In this document: piece by piece, positions 32,720 to 41,617 of the stretch
Position numbering within the stretch: the first letter of the stretch is position 1
Layout of the letters: each line of letters begins with the position of its first letter
Assembly (NCBI RefSeq): GCF_000585495.1
Contig: NZ_CP007264.1
Location: 1,426,001 to 1,490,000 of the forward strand
DNA length: 64,000 bases
Source of the DNA: Thermococcus nautili
Lineage (GTDB): Archaea > Methanobacteriota_B > Thermococci > Thermococcales > Thermococcaceae
Direction of reading: 5' to 3'
Notes under the pieces: model-generated
What the model saw: only the letters and a program-made list of their open reading frames with translations
The model's database searches: none
Told to the model about the DNA's origin: nothing
Program-made: the position numbers and the translations under genes

Positions 32720-33464
32720 GGTTGAGAACCTTGAGAAGGATTACGGAAAGGTCAAGGCCCTGAAGGGGGTAAGCTTCTCCATCCGGGAGGGCGAGATATT
32801 CGGCCTCATCGGGCCGAACGGAGCGGGAAAGAGCACGACCCTCAAAATCCTCGCAACGCTCCTGAAGCCAACCGGCGGGACGGCGAAAATAGCGGGCTAT
32901 GACGTCGTCAAGGAAGCCGACAGGGTCAGGGCACTGATAAGTTATCTGCCAGAGGAGGCCGGAGCGTACAAGAACCTCACCGGGAGGGAGTACCTGGAGT
33001 TCATGGCGAGGCTTTACGCCAAAGACGAGCGGAAAGCCCGGGAAATGCTCCAGCTCGGCGCTGAGCTCGCCGGCCTCGGGGAGAGGCTCGACGACAAGGT
33101 CTCAACGTACTCCAAGGGAATGACGCGCAAGCTGTTGATAGCGAGGGCCCTCATGATGAGGCCGAAGCTGGCAATCCTCGACGAACCGGCGAGCGGGCTC
33201 GACATAGTGAACGCTTACGAGATTAGGAAGACGATAAGGCGCTTCGCGAGGAGCGAAGGAACGACGTTCCTGATTTCAAGCCACAACATGCTTGAGGTCG
33301 AGTTCCTCTGCGACCGCGTTGCCATGATTGCCGGCGGAAGAATCGTGGAAATTGGAACGCCGGAGGAGCTGAAAACCAAATACGGCGCCGAGAACCTCGA
33401 GGAGGTCTTCATGAGGGCCATCGGCGTGAGCATCCCAGAGCCGGTCGGGGGTGAGGGCTCATGA
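32709..33464 (+). CDS. ABC transporter ATP-binding protein (NatA-like)
   Basis: 251 residues. Walker A GPNGAGKST (about residues 37-45), signature VSTYSKGMTRKL, Walker B LAILDEPASGLD and switch His SSHNMLEVE. GGTGATGAAA precedes ATG 32709, which overlaps the HTH gene by 11 bases. Partner of the next gene; together resemble sodium or drug exporters of the NatAB type, though substrate cannot be told. Confidence 0.92.
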   Translation: MLVEVENLEKDYGKVKALKGVSFSIREGEIFGLIGPNGAGKSTTLKILATLLKPTGGTAKIAGYDVVKEADRVRALISYLPEEAGAYKNLTGREYLEFMARLYAKDERKAREMLQLGAELAGLGERLDDKVSTYSKGMTRKLLIARALMMRPKLAILDEPASGLDIVNAYEIRKTIRRFARSEGTTFLISSHNMLEVEFLCDRVAMIAGGRIVEIGTPEELKTKYGAENLEEVFMRAIGVSIPEPVGGEGS

Positions 33465-34738
33465 GCGATTTTCTCGTCCTGGCCAAGAAGGAGATAAAGA
33501 ACCTGATGCGGGACAGAAAGCTGATTTTCGGCCTCATAATCGTGCCCCTTATCGTCTATCCCGCCCTTGGAAAGATGATGCAGTTCGGGTTTGAAAGCGC
33601 GACGAAGGAAACGCACGTGGCAATAGTCAACTTCGACGATGGAAAGTACGGTGAGTTGCTGATAAGGGCCCTAAACGTCACCCCCAACGTCACTGTAACC
33701 GTCATAAGCGCGGGTTCGGTTGACGACGCCCTGAGAAAGGCACTCCAGGAAAATCAAAACGTCCTGGTCGTGATTCCCCATAACTTCAGCGAGAGCATTG
33801 AGTCCGATGAAGCCGCGACGGTCCAGATATACGGGGTCTTCAAGGAGATTGGCTCGGGGATGAGGGAGAGCGTGAGCGAGGGCAGGATTAACGCCGTGAT
33901 AAACGTCCTCTCGGAGGAGATAGCGAAGCTCAAGGTTCAGGAACTCGGCGCGAAGAACCCGGACGCGGTTCTGCACCCGATAAGGGCGGAGAGCAAGTCA
34001 TACCTCCTTGGCAGAATCGTTGACGTTCCCCCAACGGTTGTCTCGCAGGTCCTGGCTTCCCAATCCTACGGACTGCCCCTCATAGTCTTCCTGATGGTCA
34101 TGATAACGTCCCAGATGTCGGCGGGAGCTGTGGCAAGCGAAAAGGAGAACAAAACCCTTGAGACGCTCCTGACGCTCCCTGTGAGAAGGACGACGATTGT
34201 GGCATCGAAGATAACTGGAACGGCAGTGATGGGCGTTATAGCGGCCTTAGCTTACATGATTGGCCTCAAGCAGTACATGGCGGGGTTCGGGACCCAGACG
34301 GGCGTCTCGCTGAGTGAACTCGGCCTCTCGATAACACCAACCGGCATGGCACTCTTCGGCGTCGTCGTCTTCCTGACGATAGCATTTTCGCTGAGCCTCG
34401 CGATGCTATTGGCTGTCTTCGCCGAGGACGTTCAGAGCGCCAACACGGTGGTCAGCTCGGTCATACTGCCCCTCGCCTTCCCGTCGTTCGTCCTGATGTT
34501 CGTTGATATCAGCCAGCTCCCGGCCCTCTGGAAGTACCTGCTCTTCGCCAGCCCCTTCACTCACCCTGTCGTGGACTACCGCTACCTCATAGCGAAGGAC
34601 TACACGGCTCTCGGCGCGAGCATAGCTTACCTCGCCATCGTCGCCGGTGCAACGCTCTACGTAACCGCGAGGGTCTTCGCCAGCGAGAAAATCCTGACCG
34701 CAAGGCTCGGGTGGGGAAGGCGGAAGGGGAGAGAGTGA
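33461..34738 (+). CDS. ABC-2 type permease (NatB-like)
   Basis: 425 residues with the NatB layout: one N-terminal membrane helix after KEIKNLMRDRKLIFGLIIVP, a large outside domain (residues 45-195), then five or six helices starting at LPLIVFLMVMITSQM, with the conserved ASEKENKTLETLLTLPVRRTTIVASK loop. Overlaps the ATPase gene by ATGA. Ends the operon; an oligo-T tract follows. Confidence 0.88.
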   Translation: MSDFLVLAKKEIKNLMRDRKLIFGLIIVPLIVYPALGKMMQFGFESATKETHVAIVNFDDGKYGELLIRALNVTPNVTVTVISAGSVDDALRKALQENQNVLVVIPHNFSESIESDEAATVQIYGVFKEIGSGMRESVSEGRINAVINVLSEEIAKLKVQELGAKNPDAVLHPIRAESKSYLLGRIVDVPPTVVSQVLASQSYGLPLIVFLMVMITSQMSAGAVASEKENKTLETLLTLPVRRTTIVASKITGTAVMGVIAALAYMIGLKQYMAGFGTQTGVSLSELGLSITPTGMALFGVVVFLTIAFSLSLAMLLAVFAEDVQSANTVVSSVILPLAFPSFVLMFVDISQLPALWKYLLFASPFTHPVVDYRYLIAKDYTALGASIAYLAIVAGATLYVTARVFASEKILTARLGWGRRKGRE

Positions 34739-34740
34739 GC

Positions 34741-34760
34741 GGGTTTTCTTTTCCTTTTTC
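34741..34760 (+). terminator. T-rich tract after the DUF2178/ABC operon
   Basis: GGGTTTTCTTTTCCTTTTTC begins two bases after the permease stop codon. Confidence 0.5.
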
Positions 34761-34845
34761 CGTGGAACGTTCCCGGCGTTTGCAACGAGAATTTGGCGTG
34801 TTGGAGTTGAGCTAAGAAACCTTTAAAAGTACGAGTGCATAACAT

Positions 34846-34990
34846 GAAGTTGAGCCCGCTAGAATATCGGGCGATGAGCCGCATGAGCATGAAGTCCCGT
34901 TGAGGGACGGAGTTGGCGGGCCCTTCGAGTGGTGGCCCTGGCAGACCCTTATGAAGCCGGGGACGCACCGTGAGAGGGGCTTCATAGTAT
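34846..34990 (+). ncRNA. Candidate structured RNA, class unknown
   Basis: TATA-like AAACCTTTAAAAG at 34818-34830 is followed by a GC-rich segment with nested pairing: GAGCCCGC (about 34852) with GCGGGCCC (34916-34923), the hairpin GTCCC-GTTGA-GGGAC (34894-34908) and TATGAAGCC (34950-34958) with GGCTTCATA (34979-34987). GATGAGCC...ATGAGC in the middle resembles an L7Ae kink-turn. It has no box C/D spacing and no clear ACA end. Its 3' end overlaps the stop of the convergent gene. Confidence 0.5.
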
Positions 34991-35467
34991 TCCTCTTTTC
35001 CGCAGTTCTTTCTTGAGAGCGTTTGGATTAGGATTCTTCTCGTAAATCTCGCGGCCGATGTATGCGAGGTTATCTGTGAGAAGAACAACGTGCCGGAACT
35101 CGTATCTTCTCTTAGCCAAACTTTCCTTGAAAACGTTCTTTTGGCCTGAATACTCGCTGAACTTTTTAAGCACGGCATCGTCGAGAATTAGAATGCGAGT
35201 ATTCTCCGATTTGTTAGCCACCTCATCCTTAATCTCGCTCAAAAAGGGAGTTATGATGATTTTCTCCAGATAGGGTTTTAGTTTTTCGAATCTGCCTGGG
35301 AATTTTGCAATGTAGTTCCTTCGCTCCTGCTTCGGAAGCTCCGCCAAGTGCTTAAGCCAGCTGCCTTTCTCTCGTATATGTCTGAGATTGTTGTAATCTA
35401 CCTCAACTAACGCGTAGATGGTTCTTTTCTGCCTGCTTCTGTCTACAGAGATTACAAGCGCCTTCAT
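34982..35467 (-). CDS. Unknown protein of a two-gene cassette, possibly a nuclease-like toxin
   Basis: 161 residues, not recognised. Hydrophobic strands each ending in Asp are spaced through the protein (ALVISVDRSR, RILILDDAVL, HVVLLTDNLAYIG), a pattern seen in RNase H-like or PIN/NYN folds, and the C-terminus is basic (ALKKELRKRGIL). The start overlaps the stop of a small basic-then-acidic protein gene, the layout of antitoxin-toxin pairs. It lies between a candidate RNA and the CRISPR array. The nuclease idea is inference from the Asp pattern only. Confidence 0.6.
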   Translation of the reverse strand: MKALVISVDRSRQKRTIYALVEVDYNNLRHIREKGSWLKHLAELPKQERRNYIAKFPGRFEKLKPYLEKIIITPFLSEIKDEVANKSENTRILILDDAVLKKFSEYSGQKNVFKESLAKRRYEFRHVVLLTDNLAYIGREIYEKNPNPNALKKELRKRGIL

Positions 35468-35664
35468 TCCGCCACCAGCCAGCTCGGCCTCTTCTCCTCG
35501 GGAATCAGCTCGACGAGCTCTCTGAGTTCTTCTGGAGTCAAGATGTAAACCTCATCGGGAAGCTCGGCCTTTGAGGGAACGTAAATAAGCCTCTGCTCGA
35601 CGTTATAGACCTTGCCCCTCTTCCTCTGCCTCTTGATTTGCTTGCGAACCTGCACCTTGAGCAT
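35464..35664 (-). CDS. Small protein of the two-gene cassette
   Basis: 66 residues. The first 25 are very basic (MLKVQVRKQIKRQRKRGKVY), the last 25 acidic (ILTPEELRELVELIPEEKRP). GGTGGGACCG precedes ATG 35664; the open frame extends five codons further. It overlaps the 161-residue gene by ATGA. The charge split would suit a DNA- or RNA-binding head with a partner-binding tail. No family recognised. Confidence 0.6.
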   Translation of the reverse strand: MLKVQVRKQIKRQRKRGKVYNVEQRLIYVPSKAELPDEVYILTPEELRELVELIPEEKRPSWLVAE

Positions 35665-35758
35665 CGGTCCCACCAGCATCCAGTAAAGAGACCCCTTTAT
35701 AAATTCTTCTACCGTAGAATGTAACGGACAATAGGTGGGGAAAAATCAAGAAGTTAGA

Positions 35759-36999
35759 TTTTCAATTCTCCTCGAGTCTTATTGCAACGTCCGACCACCT
35801 TCATTTTTTCCACCTCCGTTCCCTGCGTTTCAATTCTCCTCGAGTCTTATTGCAACACGACCTTAACGTCCCCCGGCTGTGGGGCGAAGCCATGTTTCAA
35901 TTCTCCTCGAGTCTTATTGCAACCTTCTCGTCCACCAGCAGGAAGATGGCCAGCACCAGGTTTCAATTCTCCTCGAGTCTTATTGCAACTTCGCTCATCA
36001 TAGACATTTCAAAAGCTCCAACGTGTTTCAATTCTCCTCGAGTCTTATTGCAACATAGTAAACATTCACCGTCGCGTCCGATTTTACCGCGTTTCAATTC
36101 TCCTCGAGTCTTATTGCAACTCGGGCACGTAGTCCGTTGCCCTTTGCTTCACGTAGGTTTCAATTCTCCTCGAGTCTTATTGCAACCTTCTTCTTCCACG
36201 CCTCGTAGTCGAAGTCGGCAGGGGTTTCAATTCTCCTCGAGTCTTATTGCAACTCTATGACCTGAGTGGCAACATGGTCAGAGTGCCGGCGAAGTTTCAA
36301 TTCTCCTCGAGTCTTATTGCAACATGAGAACGGCCGAGAGGTCCTCATCGTCATCTTCGAGGTTTCAATTCTCCTCGAGTCTTATTGCAACCTTCAGGCC
36401 TTAGTCTTGGGGCTATCGTTTACATCAACGCGTTTCAATTCTCCTCGAGTCTTATTGCAACAAGCGGTTAAGGTGGGGTTGAGATGGGCGACATAACGGT
36501 TTCAATTCTCCTCGAGTCTTATTGCAACGTAGCGGACAAGACAACAAAAGCGGTAGTCTATTCTTGTTTCAATTCTCCTCGAGTCTTATTGCAACCCTTC
36601 GGCAGTTTCTTTATCTGCTTGAGAAAATGCATGGTTTCAATTCTCCTCGAGTCTTATTGCAACCATTTTGTATGACGTGGCTTGATGACTGAGAAACAGG
36701 TTTCAATTCTCCTCGAGTCTTATTGCAACCGTTTTACACTTTTTCCTTAATCGTGACGACTTCATGAGTTTCAATTCTCCTCGAGTCTTATTGCAACAGG
36801 TCGGCAGGGTGGCATAAGCTAGAGTTTGTAAACAGTTTCAATTCTCCTCGAGTCTTATTGCAACATACCGGCAAGCGATAACTATAACAAACGAGAACAG
36901 CAGTTTCAATTCTCCTCGAGTCTTATTGCAACTATCAAGATTGGCAACCTTGGCCAAAGGAGAAAGGAAGTTTCAATTCTCCTCGAGTCTTATTGCAAC
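35759..36999 (-). CRISPR. CRISPR array, 19 repeats and 18 spacers
   Basis: 30-bp repeat, which on the minus strand reads GTTGCAATAAGAC...GAATTGAAAC, the Thermococcales type I repeat with an ATTGAAAC crRNA 5' tag. Spacers are 35-40 nt. Eighteen repeats are identical; the one at 35759-35788 has one changed end base, marking it as the trailer end, so the array is read from about 37030 leftward. Repeat starts: 35759, 35827, 35894, 35960, 36025, 36091, 36157, 36224, 36294, 36362, 36432, 36499, 36566, 36634, 36700, 36768, 36835, 36903, 36970. No cas gene is in the window, so processing must rely on distant cas loci. Confidence 0.97.
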
Positions 37000-37070
37000 A
37001 GGGCGCGAAACTCGCCCTTTCGCCCAACAGAAAAAGACGGACCGTCCAATATTTAAGCCTTTCTGGAAAT
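37000..37070 (-). promoter_or_regulatory. CRISPR leader with promoter
   Basis: On the minus strand AGAAAGG followed by CTTAAATATTGG (37047-37066) is a BRE/TATA pair predicting transcription from about 37028 into the first repeat. The remaining bases to 37465 carry no gene I can support and probably complete the leader, where new spacers are acquired. Confidence 0.65.
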
Positions 37071-37465
37071 CGAACTTTAACCCTGGCCTTTTGTTGGTTG
37101 TACAAACGCCCGAGGAGCACCCCCCACAAGTGCGAACAACCCGGATTAGCGCTTCCCCCAGCCGAGGGAATAGCTTACCGCGATTTCCCGAGGTGTTACT
37201 GACCTCTGTTGGGTCGTCCAACGGCTATCCTGCGTTTCTCCTGGAAACAATCCAATTTAAGCAGGTTTTACGGTCGCTCAGGCGCCAGGAAGACATCATT
37301 CGGAATGTTCGAAAATATTTCGTTACACAGACCAACAAAACCGTTCCGATAGGTTACGTCTATATGACCACAAAAATCGATTTCCGGAGCGGGCCTGTAA
37401 GAGCATTCTCAAAGGGAAGGCCAACGCGAGCCGAAAAATTGTGGAGAACAGCACTCGTCGAGGTG

Positions 37466-37882
37466 TCACTCAATCGGCACGCCGTCCTTCGTCCTTGGAG
37501 CGAGCCACTTCATGAGCTTCCTCGGGTTCTTTGTGCGGATTATTATCGTTATCGGGCCGAGCGGGCTCTCCTCGTTGAAGTTCACAACTCCCGCGTAAGC
37601 GGCCTGCTTGTTCACCTTGACTATTATCTCCTCGCCGAAGTAACCCTCCTCGAGGAAGGAGCGCGCGGTGTCGAGTATCGCCTGCCCTCTGAAAAGCTCA
37701 TAGAGCCTGCTGAGGGCTTTCCTGCTCCTCGTCTTCCCCGTGAGGATTACGTAATCGCCCCTGTCAAAGACCTCGAACTCCAAATCGGGCACAAGGTTCA
37801 GCATGGCTCTCTTTACCTTCTCGATGTCCTCGGTCGGGTAAACGTACGCCTCAAGCTCGACTTCCTCAAACAGCTCCTCCAT
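37466..37882 (-). CDS. RNA-binding protein, UPF0201 family
   Basis: 138 residues: [32 protein letters not shown] at the start and a later [29 protein letters not shown] are the conserved UPF0201 blocks; the fold resembles ribosomal protein L5-like RNA-binding domains. Archaea-specific, role unknown. Divergent from the ZIP transporter, with its own promoter in a 70-base gap (CTTATAAACC lies there on the plus strand). Confidence 0.86.
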   Translation of the reverse strand: MEELFEEVELEAYVYPTEDIEKVKRAMLNLVPDLEFEVFDRGDYVILTGKTRSRKALSRLYELFRGQAILDTARSFLEEGYFGEEIIVKVNKQAAYAGVVNFNEESPLGPITIIIRTKNPRKLMKWLAPRTKDGVPIE

Positions 37883-37952
37883 GCTCTCACCGGGCTAAGG
37901 TCGAAAGAAGGCTTATAAACCCAACCGCCCAGATAATTAGGGTGGCCGAAAG

Positions 37953-38759
37953 ATGTTAGAAGGTTTCATCGAGGGGCTCGCGAGGTACCTCCTCGAAATC
38001 AGCGGGGGAAGCCTAATCTGGGTGTCCTTCTACGCGGGCCTCTTCGTGGCTTTGATGACATCGCTCGGAGCTATGGTGGCCCTCTTCGCCAAAAAGCTTC
38101 CGGCTGAAGGCGTTGACTTCTCGCTCAGCTTCGCGGCCGGGGTTATGATTGTCGCCTCGTTTACCTCGCTCATTCTGCCGGGAATAGCGAGCGCCGGGTT
38201 TCCGCCCGTGGCCCTTGGAATAGCCCTCGGCGTCCTGCTGATTTACGCCGTTGACAGGCTTCTGCCCCACGAGCACCTCGTTAGGGGCTATGAGGGGCCG
38301 AAGGGGATGAAGGAACGCCTCAGGAAGGTCTGGCTCCTCGTTTTCGCGCTCATAATCCACAACCTGCCCGAGGGGTTAGCGGTTGGAACGTCCCTCGTTT
38401 ACAACCTCGAGGTCGGCCTCATCACGGCCATAGCGATAGGTATACAGGACTTCCCCGAGGGAACCGTTGTCTCGCTCCCGCTCGCGGTCATACAGAAGAA
38501 GAGCCTCGGCCCTGTTCTCATCGGCGTCCTGAGCGGTTTGGCCGAGATGGTCATGGTAATCCTCGGCGCGGTCTTCTTCACTGCCTTCGCTTGGACGCTA
38601 CCTTACGGCCTCGGCCTCGCAGGAGGGGCAATGCTCTACGTCACAGTGAAGGAAATGATTCCGGAGATATACAGGGGAGAGAAGAGCGAGACCCTCGTCA
38701 CGCTGGGCTTCTTCGCGGGCTTCTACGTCATGCTCCTCCTCGATTCAGCCCTCGGATGA
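37953..38759 (+). CDS. ZIP-family divalent metal transporter
   Basis: 268 residues, about eight membrane segments. The ZIP signature helix IHNLPEGLAVGTSLVY (about residues 133-148) carries the metal-binding His and Glu, followed by IGIQDFPEGTVVSLPLAV in the next helix. A cytoplasmic loop with LLPHEHLVRGYEGPKG may bind metal. Imports zinc or iron by analogy. It overlaps the convergent nucleotide-kinase gene by 32 bases. Confidence 0.93.
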   Translation: MLEGFIEGLARYLLEISGGSLIWVSFYAGLFVALMTSLGAMVALFAKKLPAEGVDFSLSFAAGVMIVASFTSLILPGIASAGFPPVALGIALGVLLIYAVDRLLPHEHLVRGYEGPKGMKERLRKVWLLVFALIIHNLPEGLAVGTSLVYNLEVGLITAIAIGIQDFPEGTVVSLPLAVIQKKSLGPVLIGVLSGLAEMVMVILGAVFFTAFAWTLPYGLGLAGGAMLYVTVKEMIPEIYRGEKSETLVTLGFFAGFYVMLLLDSALG

Positions 38760-39300
38760 TTTCCCCGACGAGGGTAGCTACTTTCTCCTCGTATTCCTCT
38801 TTGCTCCCGTCGTTTATTAGCATGTGGTCGGCCATCGCTATAACGCCACCGATTCCAAAGCGGAGCTCCTTCCAGTCCCTCTCCTCAAAGTCCTCCCAGT
38901 TCTGGGGGTCATCGTGCCTTCCCCTGGCCTTCAGCCTCTCGAAGCGGAGCTTCGGCGGTGTGTGGACAGCAACGATGATGATTTCTTCCTCAGGAAAGGC
39001 CCCCCTGAAGGTTCCCACCTCGTCGAGGGAGCGAACGCCGTCTATGACCACTAACGGGCTCTCCTCTAAGAGGGCCCTCACCTTCTCGACCGCGAGCTTG
39101 GCAACGGCGTTCTGACCGAGCTCCTGTCTCAGGCGAATGCTGACCTTGGCAACGTTTTCCTTGGTGAGCTCGAGGCCACGCTTTAGGGTCTCCTCACGCA
39201 CGATGTCTCCGAGAGAAACGCTGGGAAAGCCCCTCTTCTCGAACTCCTTTACAATCCTGCTCTTTCCAGAACCGGGCATTCCAGTGACTATTACTATCAT
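38728..39300 (-). CDS. P-loop nucleotide kinase-like protein, UPF0200
   Basis: 190 residues. P-loop GMPGSGKS at residues 7-14, a NMP-binding-like region (SLGDIVREETLKRGLELT) and a lid RLKARGRHDDPQNWEDF with VVIDGVRSLDEV as the central block. The family resembles dephospho-CoA and adenylate kinases, but its substrate is not established. ATG 39300 follows GGTGGGCTCA. Overlaps the ZIP gene at the 3' end. Confidence 0.86.
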   Translation of the reverse strand: MIVIVTGMPGSGKSRIVKEFEKRGFPSVSLGDIVREETLKRGLELTKENVAKVSIRLRQELGQNAVAKLAVEKVRALLEESPLVVIDGVRSLDEVGTFRGAFPEEEIIIVAVHTPPKLRFERLKARGRHDDPQNWEDFEERDWKELRFGIGGVIAMADHMLINDGSKEEYEEKVATLVGEIIRGLNRGGA

Positions 39301-39345
39301 TGAGCCCACCCCGAGTAGCTCGGAGGGGATTTAAAAAGATAACCC

Positions 39346-41508
39346 TCACCGAAGAAAGTCCTCCAGCGTTCCCTTTCTCTTCGGCTTTTCTTCAGCCACT
39401 CTCTTCTCGATTCCGAGGTAGCGGTAGATTCCGTCGAGGATTTTGGCACCTATTCCCTCGACTTCGAGGAGTTCAGCAGGCTTCGCGTTCGCTATCGCCT
39501 CAACGCTCTTAAAGCCGGCGTTGTAGAGAGCTCTCGCCCTCTTCCTTCCGATGTTCGGCAACCTGACGAGTTCGAGGAGCTCTTCCCTAACGCCGTGTCT
39601 CAGGCGAAGGTGCAGGTCGCGGAGGTAGTTAAGGATTTCCTCCTTCGGCTCGAAGAGCTTGTAGAGCTCAATGAGCGAGTACATGAGCCAATCAGCCAAC
39701 TCAAGGAGCCGGTAGAGGTCGCCGGGGTCTATGAGGTATGTCTCGTAAATCCTCGCCTCGGGAACCTCGTTAATCCAGTCGAGGAGAACCTTCGCAGTCT
39801 TCACCTGTCCGAGGAAGCCCTGGAAGCGCGAGTCCTCGTAGTAGGGTATGCTCGCGTAGAGCTTGTCCTCAAGCTCGTAAGCCAGGTCAAGGTAGTCCTC
39901 CATCTCGCGCCTCCTCGCTGTTAAAGTCGCCATATCGGGGGTTGAGGCTATGAGCTGGAAGATTCCGAAGGGGTTCGGATTCCGCTCGATTGCCGGAAAG
40001 GCGTCCTTGAACTTCTTGGCCGTGAGCGGGTCTATGTAGAGCTGAGAAGTTCTCTTGCCGAAGGGCAGCGGCATAAAACTGTCGTCAAGGTCAAGGTCGA
40101 TGAACTCGTTCTCTATGAGGAAGTAGACCACCTCTTTCGCCTTGTACTCGAGCGAGCTCAAGTCCTTCCTCTGGTGGGCGTAGAAGGTTTTCTCAAGGAA
40201 GCGGACGAGCTCAGAAAAGCTCTTAATGCCAAAGTTCGTGATTAAAGCCAAAACCTGACTCCTGAAGGCCTGCTCGTTGGCGAGCATCGAGAAGAGCTTC
40301 TCGGGCTTCCCGCGGATGTAGCGCTCCATAAGCTTGCCCGGCTCGTCGGTTCTCGCTACTATTATCGCCTCGCCGTACTTGTCGTACCTCGGCCTTCCGG
40401 CCCTTCCCATCATCTGCTGGATTTCCAGAACGGGAATATCTGTCCAGCCGAAGCCGGCGTAGCGCTTGGTGTCGCGGATTATTACTCTGAATGATGGTAA
40501 ATTCACACCAGCCGAGAGGGTCGGCGTCGCGGTGATTACCTTAATTAAACCTTCCCGGAAGGCGTCCTCGATGAGGGTTCTCTCGACCCTGCTCAGTCCG
40601 GCGTGGTGGAAGGCGACGCCGCCCTTAATGGCTCTCTTCAGTTTCTCGCTCGTGGGGTTGTCCTCGAGCTGATTGGCAAGGCTTTCCAACGCCCGCTTCT
40701 CGGGCTTGGTAAGGTGAGACGATACGAGCTTCGAGATTGCTAAAGCTTCCTTCTCGGCCGAGCGCCTCGTGTTGACGAAGACGAGCGCGCCCTTGCCCCG
40801 CTTTACGGCATCGGTGACGAGGGAGTACCAGTTCTCGGGGTAGCTCTCAACTTTCCCGTCCTCCCAGACCAGCGTTCCGAGGTGGAAAACTCCCCGCCTC
40901 AGCTGAACCGGTCTCCAGTCGCTGACGACGAGCGATGCATCGAGCCACTCAGCCAACTCCTCCGCGTTGCCGACGGTGGCGCTCAAGGCCAATATCTGCG
41001 CCCTGCCGAGCATGTGGGTTAGAATCATCTCGAGCGTAGCGCCCCTGTCGTAGGAGCCGATTAGGTGAACCTCGTCGGCAACGACGAGCTTAACGTCGTC
41101 AATCCACCTCGCGCCGTGCCTGAGAAGGGAGTCGAACTTCTCAGCTGTGGCGACTATTATGTCGTACCGCCCAAGCCAGTCGTCGGTTGAGTCGTAGTCT
41201 CCTGTGGTTGCCGCGACCTTCAGGCCCAGCTTCTCCCACTCCTTGAACTCGCGGTACTTCTCCTCGGCGAGGGCCTTGAGGGGGACGAGGTAGACGGCTT
41301 TACCCCCCTCGCGGAGAAGCTTGTCCACCATGACTATCTCGCTCACGAGGGTTTTTCCGCTCGCCGTTGGGATTGCCAGAACGAGGTTTCTGCCCTCTAA
41401 GGCACCGCTCTTCAAAGCTTCAGCCTGCGGTGGGTAGAGCTCCCCTATGCCCCTCTCCTTGAGGACTGCCTTAAGCCTCTCGTCAACGGGAAGTTCATCA
41501 ACCCTCAT
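39346..41508 (-). CDS. hel308: Ski2-type DNA helicase Hel308 (Hjm)
   Basis: 720 residues, full length. Motif I IPTASGKT (about residues 46-53), DEVH box VVADEVHLIGSYDRG, SALSAT motif III, motif IV-VI with FVNTRRSAEKEA, TATPTLSAGVNLP and QMMGRAGRPRYD, then winged-helix, ratchet and the C-terminal helix-hairpin-helix domain (RLPNIGRKRARALYNAGF, EVEGIGAKILDGIYRYLG). A 3'-5' helicase acting at stalled forks and recombination junctions. ATG 41508 matches the conserved MRVDELPVDERL start. No intein. Upstream is the RAM protein on the opposite strand. Confidence 0.95.
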   Translation of the reverse strand: MRVDELPVDERLKAVLKERGIGELYPPQAEALKSGALEGRNLVLAIPTASGKTLVSEIVMVDKLLREGGKAVYLVPLKALAEEKYREFKEWEKLGLKVAATTGDYDSTDDWLGRYDIIVATAEKFDSLLRHGARWIDDVKLVVADEVHLIGSYDRGATLEMILTHMLGRAQILALSATVGNAEELAEWLDASLVVSDWRPVQLRRGVFHLGTLVWEDGKVESYPENWYSLVTDAVKRGKGALVFVNTRRSAEKEALAISKLVSSHLTKPEKRALESLANQLEDNPTSEKLKRAIKGGVAFHHAGLSRVERTLIEDAFREGLIKVITATPTLSAGVNLPSFRVIIRDTKRYAGFGWTDIPVLEIQQMMGRAGRPRYDKYGEAIIVARTDEPGKLMERYIRGKPEKLFSMLANEQAFRSQVLALITNFGIKSFSELVRFLEKTFYAHQRKDLSSLEYKAKEVVYFLIENEFIDLDLDDSFMPLPFGKRTSQLYIDPLTAKKFKDAFPAIERNPNPFGIFQLIASTPDMATLTARRREMEDYLDLAYELEDKLYASIPYYEDSRFQGFLGQVKTAKVLLDWINEVPEARIYETYLIDPGDLYRLLELADWLMYSLIELYKLFEPKEEILNYLRDLHLRLRHGVREELLELVRLPNIGRKRARALYNAGFKSVEAIANAKPAELLEVEGIGAKILDGIYRYLGIEKRVAEEKPKRKGTLEDFLR

Positions 41509-41617
41509 TTCGACCGCAACCCCTATTGACGGAGCGGTTAAATAGGTTTGGGCTACGAAAAGCTTAAATGAGCGGGGCTCCAACTAAAGAGCGAAGAAAA
41601 TTTCGGCGGTGATGCCA

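Noticed and set aside
34846-34990. Reading the GC-rich RNA candidate as a box C/D or H/ACA guide
   Set aside because: No CTGA boxes at the right spacing and no ACA three bases from an end; only a kink-turn-like centre is present, so the class is left open.
35782-36675. Open frames running through the CRISPR array
   Set aside because: Their translations are the repeat itself (FNSPRVLLQ, VSILLESYCN) over and over; the array explains them.
36926-37918. A 330-codon plus-strand frame from the CRISPR array across the leader into the UPF0201 gene
   Set aside because: It begins in repeats, crosses the leader promoter and ends as a shadow of the UPF0201 gene on the other strand.
39346-41508. An intein in Hel308
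   Set aside because: The protein has normal length and its helicase motifs run without interruption.
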